Source: Magnolia sinica
Taxonomy: Eukaryota; Streptophyta; Magnoliopsida; Magnoliales; Magnoliaceae
Direction of reading: 5' to 3'
Assembly: GCF_029962835.1 (NCBI RefSeq)
Contig: NC_080588.1
Coordinates: forward strand, 68,354,501-68,418,500
DNA length: 64,000 nt
Positions 33,675 through 44,489 of this stretch are shown one piece after another. Numbering within the stretch: position 1 is the stretch's first letter; each line of letters starts with the position of its first letter. Under the pieces are notes generated by a model. It did no database searches and was not told the DNA's origin. It worked only from the letters and a program-made list of their open reading frames with translations. A program made the translations under genes and the position numbers.

Positions 33675-36541
33675 TTGTGACGGCGAATCTGATGAGCGGT
33701 TTGGCTTTTCAAAAACATCTCCTATTTTTACACTTGTGTAAGAGGCAGTCAAGCAACAAAAGAAATGAGTAGGAGCCGCTTCCAGACATCTGTATTTCAC
33801 TTGCAAATTTAATGAAGAGTGAAAAATGGGTAGAATCCAAACACACCCATATTGTTTGGTAGAAACATGAAAATGGGTTAATCTCATTTTAGCTATTCAT
33901 AATTATTATGATTAGCTAAAATGAGATGAACCCATTTTCAGGCGACTACCAAACAGAACTTAGTTCCAAGCTTCAATACATAATTATGATTAGATAAATG
34001 AAAAGAACCCATTTTCAGGTGTCTGCCAAACAGACCTAGTTTCAAGGTGAACTTGAAAAGAATGTAATTGGAATTTAAGGATACTTCTCTACTCATACCA
34101 GAAACATCAATGCATTTTCATTACTCTGCAATTGGTTGAATTGTGTATTCACAATTCAATTTAATTGCACATCCAAACGCACCCTAAACTGACCACATTC
34201 ATAAGAATACCAGCATGCGTTTAAATATCCGAATGTATCGCAAATACTGCACTAAACTGGCCAGAATACTAATCGATATGAATGGAAAGTTCACAAGTAG
34301 TATCTCACAAAAAAAAAAAAAAAAACAATAATAAAAGGAAAAAAAAAAAAAACATGAAACAATAAAAATGTAGTATTGAAATTCATATCAAGATCCACCA
34401 TCATGCTTGGATATAAGGAATTCGTGGGGACAATAAATTAGAATTATTAATTTTATTTAGAGTAACTTTTATATATATATAAAATAATAATAATAATATT
34501 AGATGGCCGTTGTCTAATAAATATAAATTTTCTATAGTATAAATAAAAAAACATAAAAATAAAATCCATATGTCAGTGCAGTTGAAGGAAATAATCAACC
34601 AAATGACCATCATCGACGTTCTCTGTTTGTATAAGTGGGCCCATCGTTTGTTTATCTGGAATGTAGATCTGATGGATCCCACCAGTTGGACCATGTCCCA
34701 AAAATCTGCCATATTCGAAGATCCTAGGTGCTTGGTTTATGTTACCATTCCATTGGATTTGAACTGCCGGAGGATGAAAAAGGTTGGGATTAGACGAGAT
34801 GGAATTGCATTTGGTACATGGAATTGCATTTGGTCTCAAGCGGGATCTCCGTGGATTTTGAAATCCACTACACATGTGGGCCCACATTGATGCTTGCGTT
34901 CATCCATGCTGTCCATCCATATATACCATTTACACATGACATTCTGGTTATATATGTGTACAAGTGAACAACATCCGTTGTAAAATTGGTCCATTAATTA
35001 CAATTCTATGGTCCACCACACAGGATTTGGCTTAATCCAGTATTTTCCGTGGCAAGAATTTTATCCCAAACATGGGATTGGATGGCTAAAATACCATGGT
35101 ATTTTCAGACATGCAATCCTTGTACAATAAGATGTTAATCCCATCTAATACAATTCAATATCATTTTATTCTAAGGACCAAACACGCCCGAACTGTATAT
35201 TTGCTGGACAATGAGTGAAAGGCTATGATTGTTACATTGGGGAGATTTTCAAGGAGCTGTCAATCCAAGGCGTGGGCCGTTATATCAATGGTCCGGATAC
35301 CAAAGGAAGTGCCTCACCTGTGCAGGCTTAAGGCCTGAGGATCTTATGAAAATCTTTGGGCCGAGGAATTATTCGGTACTCGACCCAAGGATATAAATAC
35401 TGTTCTTGGGTATTTTAGGTTAGAATATCCTAGCCATCCAATCCTCAGCCATTTGTCAGTTGAATGTGGACCATTGCTGTGTAGCCAGTGCACCGATTGG
35501 CTGCGACACCCAGTCCAAGAAAGTTAGGGGGCAAGAAGCTAGGTGGGCCCACCTTGATGTTTGTGAGAAATCCACCCGGTCCATCCGTTTTTGCAGATCA
35601 TGTTAGGACAGAAGCCCAAAAAGGAGCCACATCCAAAACTCAAGTAGGCTGCAGGACAGGAAACAGTGAGGACTGAACATACACTGTTGAAACATTTGTG
35701 GGGCCACAGAAGTTTTGGATTAGACTAATATTTTCGTGCTTTCCGTTCATCCCAGTAGGAATAGCCTTATGAACGGTTTGGATGGCATGTAAACTTCACG
35801 GTGGAGCCAGGGAGATTTCAACGGTAGGCATTTCCCTACCCACATTTTCCTGCCGTGCGGCCCACTTGAGTTTTGGATCTGCCTCATATTTGCCTCATAT
35901 CTTAAACATGAGATGGAAAAATGGATGGACGGGATCGATTTCTCACAAACATCGCGGTGGGCCCCATTAGCTTCCGACTGCAGGAAACTCCTGCGACAGG
36001 TTCCGTATAGCCTGTGTTTCTTTTCTCAGCCATGTATTGCTGGCCACCACGGGATTGTTCCATGGAGGAGATTTTTAGGCCATTCATCTGACGGCATATG
36101 CTAAGATATCCGGTCCATACATCAGGTGTGGCCCACCAGTAATGCGCCCTGGCCCAAAAATCAAGCTGCTTCACTCATCAGGTGCCGAAACAGGTTTAAG
36201 AAAAATGAATTTCTAGAAGACAAGAACAGACGGTCTATATTCAATGCACAAGTGCCTCCCGCCTGATGAGTGGGCCAGTCTGAATTTTGGGCCAAGGCAT
36301 GTTCGTAGAGGTTCCCATCTGATGAATGGCCCGGATCTCTCAGCCACGTGGATCATCACCAATCGTCGATAGAACCAAAATCAGACGGTTGATATTGAAT
36401 GCTGGTCGAAAACCATATATCGTAGGAGTGAAGAAAATGAAATGTATGGAATACTTTGAGTCCGTCGACGGACAGAAGGCCGCTGAGGATGCATTCTTTG
36501 AGGCCTGTCCCAAGCACTATCACATCGTATTCTTCATCCAT
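27599..36541 (-). CDS. GDI1: Rab GDP dissociation inhibitor (RabGDI)
   Basis: Thirteen exons (5' to 3'): 36541-36455, 33325-33263, 33167-33084, 32454-32347, 32224-32052, 31273-31162, 30858-30778, 30696-30634, 29766-29665, 29565-29441, 28930-28720, 28319-28245, 27652-27599. All use GT-AG borders and all phases close, giving 445 codons plus TGA, the standard plant length. The product starts [20 protein letters not shown] and contains [10 protein letters not shown], the conserved GDI/REP signatures of the Rab-binding platform, then [39 protein letters not shown] and, near the C-terminus, [14 protein letters not shown] extracts prenylated GDP-bound Rabs from membranes and carries them in the cytosol. 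There is no signal peptide or membrane span. Intron 1 (3.1 kb) carries several MITEs. No coding damage was seen. The symbol follows the Arabidopsis-type name; which paralogue it is cannot be told. Confidence 0.97.
28441..28660. mobile_element. Small MITE with TTTGGAT ends in GDI intron 11
   Basis: Left CCACGTTTGGATACT...CCAATTCATTTGATT and right TTGCAATTCAATTCAATTGTGCATCCAAACACAG are imperfectly mirrored. It is AT-rich, without coding capacity. Confidence 0.45.
30285..30412 (-). mobile_element. Au-like SINE, copy 2, in GDI intron 8
   Basis: In reverse complement: GTGGTAGCACTCTGCATTTC, AACACTGAAATCTTGGGTTC, a B-box-like GGGTTCAAGTGCCC, a GTGTGTGTGTGTGTGG tail and an A/T-rich end. ATGAAATT occurs just outside both ends (about 30277 and 30407), a probable target duplication. 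Confidence 0.6.
31854..31983. repeat. Perfect 65-bp tandem duplication in GDI intron 5
   Basis: Units 31854-31918 and 31919-31983 are identical at every base I compared. The unit is unusually GC-rich for an intron here (GGGCCCGGCCAGTACC, CTGGCCGCCCATTGGC). It lies 68 bp downstream of the exon 5 donor in transcript direction. Confidence 0.95.
32585..32625. repeat. CT-rich microsatellite in GDI intron 3
   Basis: A TC dinucleotide run followed by CCCTCTTCTCTTCTC. It creates a spurious Arg-Glu-rich frame on the minus strand. Confidence 0.85.
33588..34195. mobile_element. Cluster of small AT-rich CCAAACA-ended MITEs in GDI intron 1
   Basis: Inverted pieces ending in ATCCAAACACACCC, TACCAAACAGAACTT, TGCCAAACAGACC and ATCCAAACGCACCC alternate with AAAATGGGTT/AACCCATTTT arms. 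A TA microsatellite occupies about 33636-33668. Individual borders could not be resolved. Confidence 0.4.
34790..35195. mobile_element. AT-rich MITE of the GGAATTGCATTT family, copy 2, in GDI intron 1
   Basis: Shares with 11310-11775 the left GGAATTGCATTTGG, internal CCATCCATATATACCATTTACACATGACATTC, AAAATACCATGG, and right CCCATCTAATACAATTCAATA blocks before a CCAAACACGCCC end. Confidence 0.6.
35483..35995. mobile_element. GTGGGCCC-type inverted-repeat MITE in GDI intron 1
   Basis: Left AAGCTAGGTGGGCCCACCTT...GTGAGAAATCCACCC is mirrored by right GGGATCGATTTCTCACAAAC...CGGTGGGCCCCATTAGCTT. Same subfamily as 42555-43045 and 8588-9040 (GAGAAATCCAC variant). Confidence 0.75.
36085..36345. repeat. 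Imperfect inverted repeat in GDI intron 1
   Basis: CACTCATCAGGTG...GAACAGACGGTCTATATTCA and CCTGATGAGTGGGCC...CATCTGATGAATGGCCCGG repeat the element TGATGARTGG in alternating orientation. It is a probable decayed MITE 100-450 bp from exon 1. Confidence 0.4.
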
Positions 36542-36560
36542 CGCGAAGGAGGCAAGCAGT

Positions 36561-36607
<47 letters not shown>

Positions 36608-36640
36608 TGAAATGAAGTAGATGCAAGCGATGGATTGTAA

Positions 36641-36691
<51 letters not shown>

Positions 36692-36760
36692 AGGTCTTTG
36701 GAGCTTGGAGTGTGCACTGCTACTCTCCACGTTGCAACCGCGAGAGGTAAGTTCGGCGCG
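36542..36760 (-). promoter_or_regulatory. GDI 5' leader with CT/CA microsatellites
   Basis: On the minus strand the ATG at 36541 is preceded by CGCAACTGCTTGCCTCCTTC and a (CT) run (GA at 36564-36604 on plus). Further upstream are a (CA) run (GT at about 36640-36658) and a second (CT) run (GA at about 36659-36690). CT repeats in leaders are common in plant housekeeping genes. No TATA box was identified, and a leader intron cannot be ruled out. Confidence 0.45.
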
Positions 36761-36794
36761 GGTCCTGATGGGAGAGGATTAGGGGTTACCCGGG

Positions 36795-37290
36795 CAACAC
36801 CTTAGTGGGTGTTACCCTTACCGTGGGGCCCACCTTAATGATGTATTGTATATCCACGCCGTCCATCAGTTTCTTCACCCATTTTAGGACGCGTTCCTAA
36901 AAATTAAGTAGAACCAAATCTTAGGTGGACCACACCACAGGAAAGAGTGGTGATTGAATGTCCACCTTTAAAAAGTTCTTAGGGCCACATTAAATGCCCG
37001 ACGTAACGTTTCCTTCTCATCCAACCCGTTGATAAGTTCAACCATTCCTGGATGAAGAGAGAAATATAAAGATCAGATTGATCCAAAACTTTTGTGGCCC
37101 AAAAAATCTTTTTAATGGTCATTCACCACTGTTTCCAGTTGTGTGGTCCACTTCAGATTTTTATCTATTAATTTTTGGGATCACCCCCTAAAATGATATG
37201 AGAAAACGGATGGACGGCATAGATTTACAAAAAGCTCATCAAGTTGGCCGGGTAATGCCCGCTAAGTTGTTATCCGGGTAACACCTAATC
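36795..37290. mobile_element. GTGGGCCC-type inverted-repeat MITE upstream of GDI
   Basis: Outer arms AGTGGGTGTTACCC and GGGTAACACC, then CCGTGGGGCCCACCTTAATG left, and the mirrored GGACGGCATAGATTTAC right. Core CCACACCACAGGAAAGAGTG and AAACTTTTGTGGCCC are conserved. It is the first element upstream of the GDI leader. Confidence 0.7.
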
Positions 37291-37299
37291 CGCTCCCGG

Positions 37300-38530
37300 T
37301 CTTGTTTTGAACAAGGATGATTGAAGGGTTGTAAATGGCCTGGACCCATCTCATCTTTTACCGGGTTGGGTTCGGGCCTGGGCCACATGTACCAATGGAC
37401 CTGAGCACATTTTAATAGATCATGGTCCAGTTTTTGTTTAGATACTGGGTCCAGTTCGGGTATGCCATTTTGGACCCATCGGGTCTAGATGTGGTCAGTT
37501 GGATCTATCATCTGGGACTGTTGGTCAAGATCATCGGGCTGGCAATCGATCTGTTTCCCAATCACCCAACATATCCGGCGGGAGAAAATGGAACTCAAAA
37601 GTAGGCTGTTTTATCCTATTAATTTTTATTTTTTATTTTTATAATACAAATATCTGATTATTTTATCACCCAACTTCTATGATCTGACATGGACCATATC
37701 CATATTCCTACTCAGCTAATAATATTTATAACTAAAATATTAAATATTAATTTTATAGAAAAATGCTCCCCTACTCTCAGATTGAGTTTGTATAAGTTGA
37801 AGGCCATAAAAAGATAAGAAAAAAGTCCAAAAGAACATAATAAAAAGTTTATACTAGAGTTATAACAGAATAAAATGATTAAAAAGAATTCACGTAGCCA
37901 ACTCCAATTAGTTAGGATAATGTTTAAATGATGACTATGATGTTGCTCATAAAGCTACATGAGCTACTGTCCTTCTAGTTGCATTTGTCACTTAGTCCAA
38001 TTGATCTGAATTCCCTATTAAGTCTATATCACATTTTATGACCAAGAATCATATTGCTTAGATGATCCAATCTACACTTGATTTATCCTTATTTTTATAG
38101 CCATAGACCCTTTTTCCGAGCGATGGGATGGTTAGGATTGCCTAAAAAGTGATTCTTTAGAATCATAAGCACTCCACGGTAGGCTCCAAGAATTAGAAAT
38201 AAATTGATCAAAGTGTTGACTGGACCTATTTTGTGAAAATGATCTCAACCGTCCAAATTAAATACTAAAATTCAGATAGGTACAATTATTAGATTATTGT
38301 GATATTTGTACGGTAGCTCATTAAACCTTCTTTTCAATTAATATACAGTCTAGATCAAGCAATCGGGCTATGCGCATCCCAATGCAACTTGGGGCTCAAG
38401 GCATTTCTTAATTTTAAATATTGACTACCGTTAACATGGGTGAGGAGGTTGATATGATATTCAATGATAATTGACTTTATTTTATAAAAGTCCATAAATT
38501 TTTATTTTAACCTTTTAGGATTTGTGGCCT
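37300..38530. other. Intergenic DNA, decayed repeats only
   Basis: 37340-37560 contains repeated GGGTTCGGG/GACCCATC text like the ends of TIR elements. The remainder is AT-rich with no exon signal. Confidence 0.35.
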
Positions 38531-38534
38531 TATT

Positions 38535-38642
38535 TTTTTTAGCGCACACACCCACACACGCCACAATGGGTACTTAAACCCATGACCTTAGTGTTAAAAC
38601 TCTTGTGAGTCTATGACTAAGTCATGGGTAAGGACCCTTGTG
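38535..38642 (-). mobile_element. Au-like SINE, copy 3
   Basis: In reverse complement: TGACTTAGTCATAGACTCAC, AAGAGTTTTAACACTAAGGT, CATGGGTTTAAGTACCC, then GTGTGTGGGTGTGTGCGCTAAAAAAAA. Confidence 0.6.
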
Positions 38643-38644
38643 GT

Positions 38645-39337
38645 TTCACATTAGGTAATTTTGTTAGGAAAATGTATATATTTTATCAGTTGATTATGTA
38701 TTATATATATCATGAAAATGTGATTTTTCCTAGTAAATTGCTAATTTTATTAGATATTTACCTTATTTTTCACATTTGTTAATTAAATGTAGTAGGAGTT
38801 TGAATGCCCAACTATTCGTCTTCTATCCATCCTATATGGATGATATTTGTATTTGACTTATATTTGATTATTCAACTATTTGCCTTATGTCCCATTTATG
38901 AATCAGTATTTATATTTGATACCAAGTTGGATATCGAATATAGATATTGCAATGTTTGATTGTTTCCAACCCATTTACAAACCTACTCATCCCTAATTAA
39001 TTCTAGTAGTTATGTATTTTTCAGAAAAACAAATTAAAAAGTTATTTTTTGAAAATGAGCATGTGTGTATAGAGAGAGAGAGAGAGAGCAATTATCTCAA
39101 AAATATTTATACAGAATAGTCCTAATAAGAAACTTAGGTAGGTTTTTTGGAGCTCTATTATATGCGCTTTGCACTTGACATGTGCTCTTGGTTTAGATCC
39201 ACGAGTCAGGGTGCAATTAAGGAGCAAACCAAGTCCTTGCTATAGTGTTAGTTGGGTATATATACCAAACATATGATTATACACACCGCATAGACGATAC
39301 ATATTGTACTTATAGTTGGATTGACTAAAATTTGGAT

Positions 39338-39374
<37 letters not shown>

Positions 39375-39490
39375 GTGTAACCATCTCTACCAAAAATAAA
39401 TAAATAATAATAACAGTTAAAAGAAAGTATATTCATTCATGACAAAATGACTATTGTATGTAAAAAGGTTACAGATATCTTAAAGAGGCA
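38645..39490. other. AT-rich intergenic DNA with microsatellites
   Basis: GA run about 39070-39088 and TA run about 39340-39369. 38800-38990 holds decayed TATTTGAT/GGAT(A)TTGAATA repeats. No gene was seen. Confidence 0.4.
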
Positions 39491-39496
39491 CATGAA

Positions 39497-39607
39497 CTAG
39501 TCTCCATCAATGATACCCTCGTAATTTAAAGCTGCAGCACCAAGATCAGATGGATCCTGCTCGAGAGTTGAACATAGCACTTTCTGATTCAAGAGTGGAT
39601 GACCAAC
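39497..39607 (-). CDS. Possible terminal exon of an unrecognised gene
   Basis: On the minus strand, a TTTTCCTTTAG acceptor is followed by 36 codons and TAG, beginning VGHPLLNQKVLCSTLEQDPS and ending NYEGIIDGD. Phase at the acceptor is 0. The amino-acid composition and clean acceptor are gene-like, and the third-position pattern differs from the surrounding AT-rich DNA. No upstream partner exon was found within the next several kilobases on this strand. It may be a real last exon with a very long intron, an exon captured by a transposon, or a pseudogene fragment. I do not recognise the family. Confidence 0.35.
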   Translation of the reverse strand, partial: VGHPLLNQKVLCSTLEQDPSDLGAAALNYEGIIDGD

Positions 39608-40369
39608 CTAAAGGAAAAGGTGGAAGGACAAAAAGGAAAAACCAGAGACATTAAGAATGTCTCCGCAAATTACTATTCGACAACTCTCTCGTGTGGACAA
39701 TGGCCCGCAGCAGAAGGTTTACAAAAGATTCCTATAAGGTCTATATATCTTAGACATTACAATATAAATAAACATAACAATAGCCTGGTGTTTCGAAGAT
39801 TGTTTGCCTTCTCATTTATTTATTTTTACTTTTTGGAATATTCAGGGCAACAAATTTGCCTTATATTAACTATTCAAGTCAAAACTTAAAACTCATAAAT
39901 CCATCATTTCTTTTAAAAATTTTCTTGTTTTCTCTACAGTGTGCTACTTCAATTATCAACGTTCAATATATTAATTGAGGCCCATTCAAATATTCACTTT
40001 GCACAGGTGATACTATTGATAGAAAGCTTTGATATGGGCCCCATGCACCAAATATGGAGCAGAACCGTGTATCTGGTGACCGCCAGTTGGATGGTTAAGA
40101 TTTTTCGAAGATGGGTGGCCATCCGGAATATAGCTCATAATATCAACGGTTTGGACTAGTGAACCATAACAACATTGAAATTGAAGAGGGTTCATGAAAC
40201 AGCATTGCATCTAAGAGAACCCGTTTAAACACCACGAGTATATAAGTGAGCCTGTTCACAGATCCATCTGGTGAGCGAGCTCCGGGTCCGACCATCAGGC
40301 CCGAGTCGGATTATTTAGCTCATCGCCTGAGCTCTCCCCGAATCATGTCCTCACCCAACACAGGGTGGC

Positions 40370-40775
40370 CCTGACCGTGGGCCCCACCTTGATGTATTTC
40401 TTATAAATCTAAGCTGTCCATCTATTTTTCCGTATACTTTTAGGGCATGACTCATGAGACCACACTACAGGAAATGGTGGTGATTGAGTGGGCCACATGA
40501 GTTTTGGATCAAGCTGATATTTGTCTTATCCCTTCATCCGGGTATTTATGACCTTGTGAACAAGTTGGATGGAAAATAAATATTAGGGTGGGGCCTTGGG
40601 AAAATTTTAATGGTGGGCGTGCAATCATCACTATTTCCTATCATGGGGTGCACCTGAGATATGGATCTGCTTTATTTTTGGGCTCATGCCCTAAATTGAG
40701 CTAGCAAAACTAATGGACGGCGTGGATATGCAAGAAATACATCAAGGTGGGCCCCACGGTCAGGACCGCACCTAA
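40370..40775. mobile_element. GTGGGCCC-type inverted-repeat MITE, best preserved ends
   Basis: Left CCTGACCGTGGGCCCCACCTTGATGTATTTCTT is matched by the exact kind of reverse complement on the right (AAGAAATACATCAAGG, TGGGCCCCACGGTCAGG). Both arms continue inward with TCCAT..ATTTTTC and GTGGATATGCA. It appears to be one of the younger copies in the window. Confidence 0.85.
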
Positions 40776-40841
40776 TCTGCTCCCATTTGCGTAGTGGTAC
40801 TTTACGGCCCCGATTGACCATGACTAGAATGTCCCTGACAA

Positions 40842-41461
40842 GGTTTCAAGACTCGGACGGGCCTCGTGTGACTCGTCCGAGTTGACTCAGACCTGGTCAA
40901 ACCCAACCAAATTCAACACTGTGAGTCAGATTTCAAAAATGATAATAGGGGTGACTCGGCCCGAGTCATGACCGAAATCGGGTCTGAATAAATCTGGGCG
41001 AGTCTCCAGTCTTAAAAAAACTAGACCCGAACCAGAAAGGACGCAAACTCGGGTCTCCTTTTTTTTAGGACGTGGACCGGGATCCGGGTGCTAGTTGGGG
41101 TACCCATTGGGCCTTTGGACCTCATATTCTGGTGTGTTTGAGTTGGGTCCATGGCAAACAACTGAATCTACATGGTTGGGCTCACTTGATTGGAAGGATT
41201 GAATCACACACGTGTGGCTTAGAAACCCTCGTTGGGCCCACATGGTGGATTGGGATGGTTCTACCTGTCGGTCATTCACTGATTAAAGAGACTCGGTGAC
41301 TCTTGAGCTGAGTCATGACTATCCGAGTCGAGGTGAATTGGACCCTATTGGGCCTAGTCAAGGACGACAAAGCCAGGTAACTAGTGGTATTAAACCAGAA
41401 CAGGTCCAAGTGAGTTTGACTCAGCCCGGATGAGTCACAGAGTCGTCTGAGCCTTGAAACC
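40842..41461. mobile_element. TIR element with GGTTTCAAGACTCGGACG ends
   Basis: Left GGTTTCAAGACTCGGACG...GACTCGTCCGAGTTGACTC corresponds to right GAGTTTGACTCAGCCCGG...CGTCTGAGCCTTGAAACC in inverted orientation (about 50 bp). The interior includes CCTTTGGACCTCATATTC and no transposase. Related text is seen around 23355-23600, 31570-31680 and 56965-57115. The superfamily is not resolved. Confidence 0.6.
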
Positions 41462-41707
41462 ATTGTCCTTCGGATGCAAGCCCAATTTTAACATGATTGG
41501 ACCTAAAATCAGGCCCAAGCTCAACCCATGGGCCTCTACGCTCGTCCTCAACTCAACCCACCGGCATGTCACTTGTTCATCTAAAAGATGTAATATGTAG
41601 GTCACACCACAGGGATTTCCAGGAGCGAAAATTCGGATGGTCCACTCATTAAGCATGCTATACCGTAGGTGTCAATGGACGGTCGTCGCTGTCGATGTTG
41701 TAACAAG

Positions 41708-42500
41708 TAGAGTTGTACACAAGTTGAGTTAGATCTGTCAGCTCACTCAACACGACTCGGAAAAGCTTGACTCGCCTTGACTCGAAACTGGATTCGAACT
41801 GAGTCAAGCTAGTTTTTGAAGCTCGAAAAAATTTCGAGCCGAGTTCGAGCTTGCTTGAGATCAACTTGACCTGGCTCGAACCCCAAATCGAATCGGCTTG
41901 GTGAGTCGGTTATTTTGATCTTTAAAAAAAAAAAAAAAAAAATTTTAACACACGCACACACACCCCACACTCGCGCTAGTGGAATTTCACCAACTATGGA
42001 TACTCAAAACCTTGAACGGGTGTTGAAACTCTTGAGAGTCTACCACCTGAGCAAGAGTACGGATCCTGGTTATTTTGATCTTGATGTTGCTTACTGAGTA
42101 TTTGATAAAACGACTCGACGAAGTGTTGTTTTTTAAATTATTCTTATAGTAGGGTATTCTTAAAATGAGCATTTGAAGGAAGATTGAAGAAACAAATCCC
42201 TATAAAATAAAATAAAAAAAACTTTACATTATAAGACTGCTCTTATATTTTAATCTTGATGCTACTTGCCATGTGTTTGATGAAATGCCTACAAAATGCT
42301 ATTACTATTTTTCATTAAAAGTGTGAGAGATTGAAGATGCATTCTATGCACTTGAAAAAAATGCCTCACAAGCTCGAACTAACCTAAGCTATTGACTGAA
42401 CTAAGTTGAGCTGGCTAGTCAGACTTGAGGATTCGAGCCGAGCATGAGTTGGGGTTGGCTGTTGGTCAAGCTATGCCAAGATCAACTCACATACTACTAT
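41708..42500 (+). mobile_element. hAT-like element with PPR-like cargo, interrupted by a SINE
   Basis: Starts TAGAGTTGTACACAAG. The subterminal GAGCTCG/GACTCG repeat zone and the GAGTCGGTTATTTTGAT junction match the other copies. The cargo reads, with stops, DVAY-VFDKTTRRSVV (about 42083-42130) and later CHVFDEMPTKCYYYFSLKV...IEDAFYALEK (about 42268-42365). The right terminus is too decayed to place exactly. A SINE sits at 41923-42067. Confidence 0.6.
41923..42067 (-). mobile_element. Au-like SINE, copy 4, with 15-bp target duplication
   Basis: GGTTATTTTGATCTT occurs immediately before (41908-41922) and after (42068-42082) the insert. In reverse complement the insert reads TTGCTCAGGTGGTAGACTCT, CAAGAGTTTCAACACCCGTT, TGAGTATCC and GTGTGTGTGCGTGTGTTAAAA with a homopolymer end. 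It is inserted within the hAT-like element, so it is younger than that element. Confidence 0.85.
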
Positions 42501-42554
42501 ATTGTTGTTGGTGTCATCATTATGGTCGGACATGGATTGCTTGAGACAACCGAG

Positions 42555-43045
42555 GGTAGGAAGCTCTTGCGTTCGGAAGCTAGGTGGGACCCACCATGAT
42601 GTTTGCGAGAAATCCACTTTGAACATCCGTTTTCCTATCATATATTAGGACATAAGGAAAAAAGAAAAAGAAAAGAAGAAGAGGCTGATGCAAAACTCAA
42701 GCGGCCCACACGACAGGAAACAGTGGGCATTGAGCGCTCACAGTTAGAACATTCATGCGGCCACAATTTTCGTATCCTGCTAATATTTTTGTGTTTTCAG
42801 TTCACCCCAGTGGAAATGACCTTATTAACAGTTTGGATGGCACATTAACATGAAGGTAGGATCTAGAAAGGTTTCACCAGTAGGCATTTTCCTTCCCACT
42901 GTTTCCTGTGTGGCCCAATTGAGTTTTGGATAAATGATCTCATGTCCTAACATGAGCTGGTAAAATGAATGGATGGGGTGGATTTCTCGCAAATATCACA
43001 GTAGGCCCCACCGAACTTCTGACCACAGGAACTTCCTATGCTTAC
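42555..43045. mobile_element. GTGGGCCC-type inverted-repeat MITE
   Basis: Left GGAAGCTAGGTGGGACCCAC...TTTGCGAGAAATCCAC and right GTGGATTTCTCGCAAATA...GTAGGCCCCACCGAACTTC mirror each other. The core contains CACACGACAGGAAACAGTGG. Same subfamily as 35483-35995. Confidence 0.75.
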
Positions 43046-43554
43046 AGGCAATCTGCATGAGTCGATCCTAGCCATCAATTAGGGTCAGCTACATAAATCC
43101 TGTTACGCCATTCTACTCTATCAATGGACAATCGGCCGACGATCTAACTTGATGCACGTGTGGCCCACTAAATGAGTGGATTGACCTTATTTTTACGTTG
43201 TGGACCCATATGTATAGCTCAGATGTTCCACGCAAGTGACACGTTGGCATAATAGAAAACATTACTGATGAATGTTTACACTCAAAGCCAAATACATAGG
43301 AATGAGGGAGTTGTTTGATACTCTGTCAAAGCTTGATATGCAGGCACTAAAAAAAATGTACAGTCGGCTCAACCGAGGAAACTATACTCATGATTGCTTT
43401 CAAAGCCCGACAATCAGATACCATGGACAGTCCTGACCTCGTCTCTACTGGATACCGCTTTGTTAAAGGACCAGCGAATAATTTTAGCCGTACGATGACT
43501 GTGATGCGGATTGCCCTATGCGAATTGGGTGGTGACCCTGCCACCACTGATATA

Positions 43555-44020
43555 CGTGGTGTCAGGGAAATGTGGGGTCTACTGTGATATATGTGTTTTA
43601 TCCGTGCCGTCCATCCATTTTGCCGGCTCAATTTTAGGCCATGAGCCCAAAATCGAAGCATATCAAAAACTCAAATGGACCACACCACAAGGAAAATTGG
43701 GGATTGAATACCTACCATTGAAAACTTCCTGAGGCAGGGGGCCACACATGTTTTGGATCAAACTGATATTTGAATTTTCCCTTCATTCAGCTCCATGATG
43801 ACCTAATGAACAGGTTGGAAGACAAATAAACATCATTACAAGAGAGAGGCAGGTTTCAACAGTGGATGTTATTATCCAAGCTTGTCCTACAAGGTCCACT
43901 TGAGCTTTGGATCTCCTTCAACTTTGGGCCTACATCTTCAAATGAGTTGCAAAGCCAACAAACAACATGAATAAAACAATTATGACACGATGGACCTACA
44001 AAATCCTGACACTACGGAGG
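43555..44020. mobile_element. GTGGGCCC-type inverted-repeat MITE
   Basis: Left GGTGTCAGGGAAATGTGGGGTC...TTATCCGTGCCGTCC is mirrored by right CAACATGAATAAAAC...GGACCTACAAAATCCTGACAC. ACCACACCACAAGGAAA and TTTTGGATCAAACTGATATT are present in the core. Confidence 0.7.
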
Positions 44021-44084
44021 TTGATGGTGGTTAGGTGGTCACCACATAATCCAAGTGACCTTGATATCGCAATGCAATAAAAAT

Positions 44085-44480
44085 AAATAACTTACTTAAT
44101 TGTGTTTGGATGGGAGAAAATGAAATGCATTAAAAATTCAAATATTCTATTTAGATGAGAGTAACTTGGAAGAATTAGAATGCATTGTAATTTTTCGATA
44201 TATTCGTAGGAACATGTGATACTCCAAGTCAATTTTAATATTCCAAATTAGTGTATATATATAATATTTAACGGAATGATTGTAATAAAACTTATTGAAA
44301 TGTATACTTTAGCCAAAAATGAGAAAATTTTGAGGCTTGAATAGGCTATAAAAATAAGGATCACAAACAAGCATCTTGCCAATAATTTTTTAACCATCCA
44401 TTAAATGGTTTTGATCATTCTATTGATGTGATTTTAGTGATGTAACTGATAATTAAATTGTTTCAGAGTATCATTAATAT
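44085..44480 (+). mobile_element. AT-rich MITE, family with GAAATATATACTTTGCCAAAAA
   Basis: Shares ordered blocks with 63125-63480 and, inverted, with 47020-47535 and 55720-56165: TTTAATAT.., ATTGTAATAA, GAAATGTATACTTTAGCCAAAAATGA, and GGATCA.AA. The left side has a TTGTGTTTGGATGGGAG end. Confidence 0.5.
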
Positions 44481-44489
44481 GTCACATAT

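Noticed and set aside
34570-34890. Overlapping frames of about 105 residues on both strands
   Set aside because: They lie within MITE-rich GDI intron 1 with no splice or motif support.
43347-43661. Minus-strand frame of 104 residues
   Set aside because: Most of it overlaps the left arm of the MITE at 43555. The remainder has no recognisable domain.
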